Assembly: GCA_003990745.1 (NCBI GenBank)
Contig: RBNI01007364.1
Coordinates: forward strand, 1-10,393
Source: Jimgerdemannia flammicorona
Taxonomy: Eukaryota; Mucoromycota; Endogonomycetes; Endogonales; Endogonaceae
Reading direction: 5' to 3'
Length of the DNA stretch: 10,393 bases
The notes beneath the pieces were generated by a model that saw only the letters and a list, made by a program, of their open reading frames with translations, was not told the origin of the DNA and ran no database searches. A program made the position numbers and the translations under genes. Positions 1 through 7,429 of this stretch are shown here, one piece after another (position 1 is the first letter of the stretch; the number at the start of each line of letters is the position of its first letter).

Positions 1-16
1 CAAAAGTGTACCAATG
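1..16 (+). repeat. Left terminal inverted repeat (inner 16 bp)
   Basis: A perfect 16-bp match to the reverse complement of 181-196. The window begins inside this repeat, so its outer end is not visible. Confidence 0.7.
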
Positions 17-180
17 GATAATTTAACTTAAAATGGTTATATTAATATCCATAATCATCCAAATAAAATAAAATATATACTATTCAAAAGCTCAGACACT
101 AGTCTATTAATGGTTAAAATTCTGATTTAAAATATTTTATATTGGGATTATAATATAATTAAATATTAATAAAAACTGAA

Positions 181-205
181 CATTGGTACACTTTTGGCTG
201 TCACT
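181..205 (-). repeat. Right terminal inverted repeat
   Basis: The first 16 bases pair exactly with 1-16. Nine further bases (gctgtcact) probably complete the repeat and are followed by a TA-containing junction (atatc), consistent with TA-targeting elements. The target-site duplication cannot be confirmed because the left end is missing. Confidence 0.6.
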
Positions 206-790
206 ATATCTTATAATATTCTCTAGCCTTTCTTCATCTTAATCAGATATTGTGAATAAAGTTGACAGATCTTACTGTAGAGCTGTGGACCCTAAGAAAA
301 AGAGAATAGCATAAAATGAATTTGGTCATACTGTGGAATTTAAATATAGTAATGAAAAGGCAACCTATATCTATTACTAGCTGCTCTAAAAAGGCTATTA
401 TATATAGCTATGAGGTCTATAAATTCTGAGATCTAAAGAGTTACTATAAGTTATTGTCAGAATTCTCTCTCATCCTTATTTTCATCATTATTATTGCTAT
501 TTTCATCACTATCACTATTGTCACTTTGGTTCTTAATAAGTAGCTTATATACTACCTATATGAGAAAGAACCTAATATTATCAGCAGAGAGTACTTTTCT
601 ACCTTGAATATCCCCTCTTTTGATGATCATTAAATAAGTAAAAAAAATGAGTAGACCAATGTACAATTAAGAGCTGCTATTTATTATTTATGATATAGCA
701 GGAAAAATAAAAAGAAGTATCAGGAAAAAGAAAAAGAATAAAGAAAGAGTGAAACAAAGAAAGGGTGATATTACTAAAGATTTAGAGTAA

Positions 791-1495
791 TCTAGATCAA
801 TTCAGAATTCAGATCAGATTACAAGACTAATCTAAGTTAATTTGAATCTATTATATAATATCTATTTAGAGTACTACTATCTTATAAAATGGAAAGATTA
901 CTCTAAATATGATACTATTTAAGAAAAAGGAAATAATCTTCTACTAAATACAGAAGAAGCAATAGCCCAATATAGATATATAGTATATATAATAAAAATT
1001 TCAATAGAATTTCCAAAAGACAGTTATATTTCTGATGAAGAGAAGTACATATAAATATCCTGAACATTTTATAAGATAACCCAATATAGTATAAATAACT
1101 AGCAATAATATTAAAAACAAATTAAAAATAAGATTATCATAGCTATTCTTATGACTATTGAATATCAATAGATCTCTACTGAGTCACTCTCTATTAATAT
1201 ATAAATATATAAATCTCTAAAGACTCTAATCTGAATGAAGCTCAACAATACTTTAAAAGAATCCAATACTTTCAAGCTTTTTACTATCAATAAGAACTAA
1301 AGAAGATAGGATGAATTATCTGTCAACAGATCACCCTCAGCAAGATTAAGTAACTATTCTGCTTTTTTATTGATAACTATATCTATATTATTACAAAAAG
1401 ACTATATATTCTTTTCTGTACTCAGTCCTAAGTTCTCAACTATCTTTAAGGAATATCTTCTGAAAATATCAGATAAATACTCACTTTTTAAGTAG
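791..1495 (+). pseudogene. Decayed transposon ORF with a chromodomain
   Basis: In one unshifted reading frame, 860-976 translates to a clear chromodomain core: EYYYLIKWKDYSKYDT, one stop (920-922) where the family has the conserved Trp of the T-W-E motif, then E, the N-N-L segment and the closing helix EEAIAQY. Upstream in the same frame is a weak N-terminal chromodomain strand (LNLLYNIYL). Downstream the same frame continues to about 1495 with roughly ten stops, nearly all TAA or TAG. It includes an open run from about 1315 to 1491 ending near SPKFSTIFKEYL, which I do not recognise. Chromodomains bind methylated histone tails and occur at the integrase C-terminus of Ty3/gypsy chromoviruses and in other transposon proteins; no integrase motif was identified, so the element type is open. 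Stops at Trp/Gln-like positions without frameshifts suggest C-to-T decay. Confidence 0.55.
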
Positions 1496-1498
1496 ATT

Positions 1499-1924
1499 CG
1501 GTTTTTAAGGCGACTGACAATTTGGAGATGAATGAGGTAATGACGGATGTCTAAAGTAAGGTGCGACCAACTCACTTAGAGTGTTTGCCACCGCGTCGCA
1601 ACGTTGCTGTAAGTAATTTATCACAATCTAAAAAACCGCGTTAAGGCAAAAAAAAATCCGTGGAACTCCGTTCGTCCGATATACCAGGCATCCACTTTTT
1701 TTTGTGCGAATACTTCGATGGTCGGTCCACACAATGGGTCCTTTCATGCGCTGAAAGGGGATACTTGATAATTTTACTTATAAGTTGATCCGATACAAGC
1801 ATAAACCTCATAGAACTAGCCAAAAGGGAAAGTGGGCCACAAGAGAAATTTTTTGATTATGTACTCCACTGGTCTTTTAAGAATTGGTCAACAGCCGGAA
1901 ATATCAAGCATTCTCATCCCGGGA
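1499..1924. other. Unassigned intergenic stretch between transposon relic and RidA gene
   Basis: CpG content returns abruptly at 1499. The stretch has short homopolymers (nine A from about 1649, nine T near 1697) but no exon set or RNA gene that I could recognise. The right-hand part should hold the 3' UTR and polyadenylation region of the minus-strand RidA gene, whose stop codon is at 1925-1927. A 60-codon minus-strand frame at 1641-1823 has no family features. Confidence 0.5.
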
Positions 1925-2849
1925 TCAAACCGAAGCAAGCGCAGTGGCCTTGATCTCAATCAGGAGCTTAGGCTAGTGTATTATTGGAAGAGTCGGTAAG
2001 TCGTGTTTATCATGAACAAGGCTTCAACCTTCCTTGATCTTTTTTCTTCGTTGTACCGATTTGATTATTTCTCATTAAACGCTTACTGAGGGAAGTTCCT
2101 TGACTGCGACAGTCGTACGACTTGGGCCTAAATCGATCACAAACCAGATTGCAACGTAAGTGAGTATTTGATAATTACAAGAGTAATTTTGATGAAAGCG
2201 CATGCATTGTGCGGCGTCCTGCCCATATATAATATGTGTTTGTTTACCTGTTTCTGCGGAAAAGAACGTGTTGTAGACCTATAGCGTGAAATAGAACATG
2301 GGGTCACGCCATAGTTCAATCGTCGGTTTAGTCCCAAGTATCTGTCAAGGTTCAACCTTACCTCGTTGAAGGCAGCATAGTCCTCCATATCCACCAAGAA
2401 CACTGTCAGATCAACAACATTCTTCAACGATGCTCCCGTCGACTGGAGAATCTCGTCGATGCTATGCCAAAGTTTGATACTATAAGTAGGGGTTGTATAA
2501 CATGGAATGGAACATCGCTGGTACGCTTACTTTTCGAGAACGGCTTTGGTTTGCGCGCGAATGTCGAGCCTGAAGGTGCCATCGGGTACGTAGGTGACGC
2601 CTTCATAACTACGAGAGCGCGTGAATAAGCGAGCGATTAGGATTTTTTTTTTTTTTTTTTTTTATCTGTGGAGGCCGCACTCTTCTGCGTTAGAAATACA
2701 TTGGTAGCCGATATTCACGTATTATCGAGCCTTCTGGACGAAATTCCTGAAACAAAAATGAGCCCACCAGCAACGCGAGCGTGGGGGTAATGTGCCAAGG
2801 GCTGGGCTTCTTGTTTGAGTATGAGCGGCTGACCGTTAGCGGAGGACAT
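1925..2849 (-). CDS. RidA/YjgF/UK114-family imine deaminase, six exons
   Basis: Exons, 5' to 3' on the minus strand: 2849-2719, 2608-2531, 2461-2362, 2278-2248, 2127-2087, 1972-1925. All introns are GT-AG, and the joined frame gives 142 residues, a little longer than the usual ~130. RidA enzymes hydrolyse reactive enamine/imine intermediates to ketoacids, protecting PLP enzymes; a sub-branch is annotated as 2-aminomuconate deaminase. Visible signature: AHYPHARVAGGLIFVSGISSRR (residues ~19-40, with the SRR-DNT turn typical of the aminomuconate-deaminase-like branch), QTKAVLENIDEIL (~62-74), DLTVFLVDMEDYAAFNEVY (~86-105), SRTTVAVKELP with the substrate-binding Arg117, and LLIEIKATA with Glu133. 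The protein forms a trimer in this family. The start is the first ATG preceding the conserved N-terminal segment. Introns are 69-120 bp; intron 1 carries an A21 run. It is divergent from OST2. Substrate choice cannot be read from sequence. Confidence 0.93.
2643..2663. repeat. T21 homopolymer inside RidA intron 1
   Basis: Twenty-one consecutive T on the plus strand, read as A21 in the gene's sense, about 35 bases upstream of the intron 1 acceptor. It lies fully within the intron, so length variation would not alter the protein. Confidence 0.9.
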
Positions 2850-2977
2850 TGTATGGAGTTGCTACGCCAGCTGGAAAAGTTCGCAAGCCACCCATTTGAT
2901 GACATCACCCACGTCGTCGTATCAAGTTCTGATTCGCGAAGGGAACACTCTCAACCCCATCCCTCCCGCCTACCGCA
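2850..2977. promoter_or_regulatory. Compact bidirectional promoter between RidA and OST2
   Basis: Only 128 bp separate the two start codons, so both 5' UTRs and the core promoters must fit or overlap here. The region contains TGATGACATCA near 2897-2907, a near-palindrome like ATF/CREB sites, followed by CACGTC near 2910. No TATA box is evident. A plus-strand ATG at 2853 and another at 2899 precede the OST2 start; both would be upstream starts if included in the transcript, which suggests OST2 transcription begins downstream of about 2901. Confidence 0.6.
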
Positions 2978-3512
2978 ATGAACACTCTGGGCCCTGCCAT
3001 TCAAAAGCTCACCAGCTCGTATGCCAAAGACACCCCTACCACTCTCAAGATTATCGATGGCTACCTCATCTACATTCTCCTGAGTGGCATCACTCAATTT
3101 GTGTACATGGTGCTCGCGGGAACCTACCCCTATAACGCGTTCTTGGCCGGGTTTGCGGCGACTGTGGGAAGCTTTGTGTTGGCGGGTGAGTGCGCATCAT
3201 GCGATATGTCCTCCAACGTGACGTAGGCGGTTTATGATGGTGCTAAAGCTTTTTCGCTAAAATCAGGCGTTGACTGACCGGTTTGATCTTTCAAACAGCT
3301 AATCTCCGTATTCAGACGAACATAAAAAACTCGGCTGACTTCAAAACTATATCACCTGAACGGTGAGTTTCTGACGGAATATTGATCACGTTACCCAAAG
3401 AGAATACTATACTCATTCTTTGCTGTTTTGTCTTGTTGGTATCAGAGCGTTCGCCGACTTCGTCGTCTGCAACATCCTACTGCACTTTTTCGTTGTCAAC
3501 TTCATCGGCTAA
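2978..3512 (+). CDS. OST2: Oligosaccharyltransferase subunit OST2/DAD1, three exons
   Basis: Exons 2978-3185, 3299-3362, 3446-3512, with GT-AG introns of 113 and 83 bp; joined protein 112 residues, matching the family's ~113. OST2/DAD1 is a small integral subunit of the ER oligosaccharyltransferase that transfers the lipid-linked glycan to Asn in nascent proteins. Visible: short cytosolic N-terminus; DGYLIYILLSGITQFVY (residues ~27-43) opening the first membrane segment; second segment ~53-70 (FLAGFAATVGSFVLA); conserved loop NLRIQTN...ADFKTISPERAFADF (~71-96); and C-terminal membrane segment ending in FVVNFIG, the classic DAD1 tail. Both exon junctions fall where the family sequence continues without gap (VLA/ANLRIQ and PE/RAFADF). 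The start is the only ATG in frame before the conserved block. The upstream neighbour is divergent RidA, 128 bp away; downstream it converges with CSN3. Confidence 0.96.
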
Positions 3513-3998
3513 AGTACATGAAGATGAGGAGCTACGGAAAGACGGTATCGGATGGGGCAGGTCTTTGGATGAAAAATCAATGTCAACTGTTACGACTCCA
3601 TAGACTCTGTAAATTTGGGACGAGGCGTCGGTTACATGTAGCGTTGGTTGTGATTTCGTTTTCCATTGCCTTTTCTGTTCTTGAAATCATTACATCACGT
3701 TTCACATCATGTCATTCATTATTGTTTCAATCATTGGAAGGGAAATTCCGCAATTTTATACGCAATGTTCCTCACCACCAAATACATACGGTTCCATGCA
3801 ACTAGACCAGCGCAAACAAAGGCACGAGTGAGTAAAACTGCCACTGTATTCAACTTCCAGTTCCGTCCACCCCAATGCTCCTGGTACAACCTTATGTATG
3901 CGTCAATCTTTAGTGTATTTCCTTATATACAATATTCCCTCTGAACCATCACCACCACCAGTACGTTCACTCATCAAATGTTAAATGGATCGGTTCGA
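3513..3998. other. Convergent intergenic region OST2 / CSN3
   Basis: 486 bp between two facing stop codons. It should hold both 3' UTRs and polyadenylation regions. I see no further gene: the plus-strand open frames of 70-125 codons here overlap OST2 exon 3 in the wrong frame or lack any family feature. A short CCATCACCACCACCAG stretch lies near 3945-3960. Confidence 0.5.
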
Positions 3999-6987
3999 TC
4001 ACGCGAAATACCGGCCCTCATCCTCGAACCCGTAATCAGCTTCATCACCACCGAAGGAGGAGATTGGTGTAGTACCGGAGGAAGGGTGTGAGCTCTGTGG
4101 TTGTGTATGACGAAGGAAAACATCGATAACAGTCATGGGACAAGTGGAATGGTAGTGATGTGTGACGGGCAACATGGCGATATCGCACCAGAATAACCAA
4201 CATGGCCATTAAAATATACAACACCTCAATTACATACATCCATCATCGAAACATGCCAATGACAACATACAAATCATAATGAAAGGGGATATTAATACTC
4301 ACCCTGGCCAAGAATTCCTTACTCAATCCGATCCCTCTATCCAGCTTCCCAACGCGCTCGCCCACGGCCGCTGCGCGCTGGATACGAGCGTCCAACTCCG
4401 CCAACGTCAACCCGTTGTCGTATCGGTCCGGGTCGTCGTCGAAGCTGACCATGCCCCCGCCCTGGGCGTGGGCATGCGAGATCGTCGCGAAGATTTGGCC
4501 GGATTCAATCTGAGAGGGGTTGAGGGCAAGAACAGGTAAAAATCGGTATAGAGAGCATGACAATGATGGAAAATGCCATGAAAAAGAACAACGTCCCAAA
4601 AAGAAAAAAAAAAAAAAAAAAAAAAATGGGGGGGGGAAAGAGGACGAAAGCTCGATGTTCATCAATACAATCTCACCATTTGCACCACAAGCTCCTCTGC
4701 CTCGTGCACCGCCCTAGGCCCCTCCAATCCAACCTGCTTAGCGATGTCTGCCAAGCTGAGAGTCATGTACGTTTGTGTCAGCTGCTGGATATTGCGGCAG
4801 TAGAGCGCTTGCAGGACTTGGCGGGCGAGGCCAAGGTTCTTGTCCTATGAGCGATTCGTCAGGATGAGGAAACCCAGAAGTTATGCCGTTTTGCAACATA
4901 ATGGTGGCGAGTCGATATTGTTGTTCCATCCAAAGCAAATGACATTGCAGAAGTAATTCAGATATAAAATACTCAATGTAGACCTACCTTTGTAAACATA
5001 TCCGCCACTTTTGCAAATTCATTCTTCACTCTCGTCACGTTCAGGCTCTCGAAAGCTTGCGCGAATTCCAGATATCCGCCGCAGTTGTTCTTGAAAACAC
5101 GCAGCACGACCTGTGTGGTGTATTTGGGGAGCGGGAGAAGCTGCAACAAGAGTATCGAGAAGTTTAGAGCTGACGTTCCTGAACCTCTGTAGCATTAACT
5201 GATATGACAGGCCCACCGGGGAATGAAAACTAAAGCAGGAATCATTAACCTTGCCATGCTCAAGAAGCGACACGAGAACATATTTCTTGTGCGCTTCTAT
5301 CTGAATCGCGCTCGTCACTTGCGACGGAGAAGAAATCACCTATACGATGCCGCGATGATCAGTTCATATTCAATCACATGAAAAACGCATTGTGTGGCTC
5401 GTGTTTCTTCAGTACACAGGGCCAACGAAACATGACATCTCATGTCAGTCAGTCAACCTCAGCACATGAACACCATATATTTCGCAACATCATGCCATCA
5501 TTAGGATTATTACCAAGCTGAAGAACTCGAGCGCGCGATCGAACCGCTTCATGCCGATGTAGGCCATACCACCGTAGTAGTGGTATAGTAGGACGTCTTC
5601 AACGTTGATGGAAAGCCTCTGGCGTGTTTCGAGGATAGTAAACACACAGTTATTCAACCAGCACGTTCCGAACCACCTGGTCTTCAGATTGGAAGTCAGA
5701 TTGGAAGCAACAACCTAGGTTACGCACCTGCGGATCCACCTCCTCAATATCGTTATCGAGCACCGCGAGTGCGTCCTTATAGTGCTTGGACAGAAGGCAG
5801 ATCTAATTATATCATGATAAGAACGAAAAAGAAATGCAACATCATGTGATGAGGTTTGTATTCCATTCTAGTATACGGCGTAAACATAGTGACCCACATA
5901 CAGGTCTTTACATTTCTGGCCTTCCTTCAGTCATGTTCAGACTTCAACAGCTTCCAATACAGAATTCAACCCAAATTACCTTGATGAATCTGTAATGTAA
6001 TGTCGTCAAGTGTGCTGGCGTGGGCGCGAGCCTCTGGATGGCGGTGACGAGTGGGCGGATGGCTAGAACGGGCTGAGGAGTGATGGATAGCGTATGTCCA
6101 CTATTTAGTCGTCCTGATTCAGATTGAGGCGCAGGTTGAAATGAGGGAGATAAAACTCTCGAAAATTTTTACCTTCCCAATGCCGGATGCAAGCCTGCTC
6201 AATGCCTCTGGGATAGCCGTAACTGGACAATAGTGAAGGGTAAACAAAAGAAATATTTTGTAGGCCAAGATTGAACACAAACCATTTTCTCTAATCACCC
6301 AATATTCTCACAAATCATCTGGCGATTGGCACTCAGAATTACGCTTCAAGTATCTCCCCACTCCCTGTTATCCCATACCATTCAAAGCAAATAATCAATT
6401 GACTCACATCGGTCAATCGCCAACTTCGCCTCTTCTGGATCAAACTTGTTGATGAAATTGACCAGATGCTGGATCAAACCGGGAACGTTATTGGGCCGGT
6501 CTATGTAGGAACGAGTTGTCCTATGGATGCCAGAGGCGGGGGAATGACGATAAATTTTGCGAGACAAAACCAATGAAGCTCATATAAGAACAATGTCCAC
6601 GTAAGGATTCATTAACTACCCTCGTTGGCCTGACAGATTTCATGAATTGAAAATTGACGGAACACGCAACACCACTAACGTGATTCCTAAGACTTCTCCA
6701 GATTTCCCTCATAACCCAATTATAAATCTCTCCTTTTCCAATACTCACACGAAATACAAGAATCCGATGGTATTTTTCTCAGGATCTAGTACGGTCAGGG
6801 GATCCTTGCCGTCTGAGGTCGAGAGCAGAAATATCTGCGAGCTGGCATTTTTGAGGGCGGGCAGCAGACGCTTAGGAATCACGTCCGGAGGAGCGCCGGC
6901 GCTCGAGACAATGACGGCCAGAAGCTCGTCACAGTTGGGGCTGATGCCCGAGATGGAACCCGAGACGTTGGGGGCGGACATGGACAT
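3999..6987 (-). CDS. CSN3: COP9 signalosome complex subunit 3 (PCI protein), eleven exons
   Basis: Exons, 5' to 3' on the minus strand: 6987-6749, 6520-6408, 6222-6173, 6072-5980, 5802-5728, 5618-5514, 5339-5250, 5140-4988, 4844-4677, 4509-4303, 4094-3999; all GT-AG, joined length 462 residues (human subunit ~420). The COP9 signalosome removes NEDD8 from cullins and so cycles cullin-RING ubiquitin ligases; subunit 3 is a non-catalytic PCI scaffold. Recognition: LHYRFIKICLLSKHYKDAL (~158-176), YHYYGGMAYIGMKRFDRAL (~202-220), HKKYVLVSLLEHGK then LPLPKYTTQVV (~242-267), helical repeats and winged-helix PCI part (LARQVLQALYCRNIQQLTQTY, ~312-332; IESGQIFATI...GMVSFDDDP, ~363-389). The tail is Ser- then acidic-rich (GFEDEGRYFA). 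Two in-frame ATGs (6987, 6981) are possible starts. Introns are 100-228 bp, long for a mushroom-forming fungus. Subunit assignment is firm; exact exon 1/2 junction less so, chosen because GTGAGT/CATAG keeps the frame. Confidence 0.94.
4604..4636. repeat. A23-T-G9 homopolymer pair inside CSN3 intron 9
   Basis: On the plus strand 23 A (4604-4626), one T, then nine G (4628-4636). In the gene's sense this is C9-A-T23, lying early in intron 9 (4510-4676), about 40-75 bases after the donor. It is separate from the acceptor's own pyrimidine tract. Confidence 0.9.
5685..5708 (+). repeat. Two tandem 12-bp units in CSN3 intron 5
   Basis: cagattggaagt followed directly by cagattggaagc, 11 of 12 bases identical. 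It lies inside intron 5 and is probably a recent local duplication with no coding effect. Confidence 0.85.
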
Positions 6988-7429
6988 AAAATGGCTGAGG
7001 GAGATTTTGGTAGGATGTAGAAGTGAGTTTATGATTAGATGTTTTGCGAAGGTTCTGAAGTGTCTGAGATGGCTATATTGACGTTGTGTTCGAAACGAAG
7101 CTTTGTCGTGCTTTCAAGGGATAACCTTATCGACGCGTTGCTGTTAGTCTTCAGCTGTGGGTGTTTTTCCCGACAGTGCAAATAGGTTTGTACTAACCTC
7201 TGTGCGCAAGGACTCTGTTTGTAGTTATTGTTGTATCAGTCAGAGGAGGAGGGCTGAGAAACGCGTCGAAGAGAGCGAGCTTAACTCGAGCTTGCGAGGA
7301 CGAAAACAGAACAAGCACAGCAGATACCGTGACTTGACCTTAGATGACGTCTCCCCCCCCGGCATAGGCCGAGAGACGTCACACATCCTCGAAAACACGA
7401 AAGTTACCCAAGCCACCCTCACTCTTCCA
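6988..7429. promoter_or_regulatory. Bidirectional promoter region between CSN3 and RRP43
   Basis: 442 bp separate the divergent start codons. No TATA box stands out. Near the RRP43 side is an inverted repeat with TGACGTC cores (7345-7353 and 7373-7381). The RRP43 frame stays open upstream to about 7157, but with no ATG before 7430, so I treat it as leader and not coding. Confidence 0.55.
7345..7381. promoter_or_regulatory. Inverted repeat with paired CRE/ATF-like cores
   Basis: tgacgtctc at 7345-7353 and its exact reverse complement gagacgtca at 7373-7381, separated by 19 bases containing a run of eight C. Each arm carries the TGACGTC core bound by bZIP factors of the ATF/CREB type. The last arm ends 48 bases before the RRP43 start codon, so it may lie in the promoter or form a stem in the 5' leader RNA. 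Function is inferred only. Confidence 0.4.

Larger units (their letters stand above)
1..205. mobile_element. Short terminal-inverted-repeat element (MITE-like), left end cut by window
   Basis: Bases 1-16 (caaaagtgtaccaatg) are the exact reverse complement of 181-196. Between them lies about 165 bp of AT-rich sequence with no coding frame. The right arm continues outward to about 205, so its full reading from the outside is agtgacagcc followed by the 16-base core. A TIR beginning (C)AGTGACAGCC resembles those of Tc1/mariner or pogo-type elements. The matching outer part of the left arm should lie just upstream of base 1. The size and lack of coding suggest a non-autonomous miniature element; it could also be a solo fragment of a longer transposon. 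Confidence 0.6.
1..1498. mobile_element. CpG-free, AT-rich decayed transposon block
   Basis: This stretch is strongly AT-rich and contains no CpG dinucleotide on reading every line; the first CpG is at 1499-1500, after which CpGs are frequent. CpC, GpC, CpA and TpG are all present, so the loss is specific to CpG and not simply a lack of C and G. Such loss is known for repeats silenced by cytosine methylation or hit by RIP-like mutation in fungi. The block contains an inverted-repeat element at its left edge and a chromodomain-bearing coding relic at about 791-1495. No intact gene remains on either strand. The left boundary lies outside the window. The transposon identity rests on the inverted repeats and the decayed frame; the superfamily is not settled. 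Confidence 0.75.

Noticed and set aside
261..360. A plus-strand frame with DPKKKRIA, stop, NEFGHTVEF that resembles a BED-type zinc finger of hAT transposases
   Set aside because: The Cys positions needed for the finger are a stop and a Phe, and no His pair follows clearly. In DNA this AT-rich a chance likeness is easy, so I do not call it.
466..653. Minus-strand acidic frame (SDNSDSDENSNNNDENKDE) like a transposase C-terminus
   Set aside because: Runs of about 33 codons between stops are not rare here, and GAT/AAT repeats give acidic residues by composition alone.
1641..1823. 60-codon minus-strand frame as a small gene
   Set aside because: No family features, no supported start context, and it lies in the likely 3' flank of the RidA gene.
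5433..5447. Small palindrome tgacat-ctc-atgtca in CSN3 intron 6
   Set aside because: Six-base arms with a three-base loop are expected by chance at this scale.
6521..6748. A tiny extra exon (ANE or longer) between CSN3 exons 1 and 2
   Set aside because: It needs a poor donor. Direct splicing from GTGAGT at 6748 to CATAG at 6521 keeps the frame and gives a natural YFVTTRSYID continuation.
7157..7429. In-frame N-terminal extension of RRP43
   Set aside because: The frame is open but has no ATG before 7430, and the family's conserved N-terminus begins just after that ATG.
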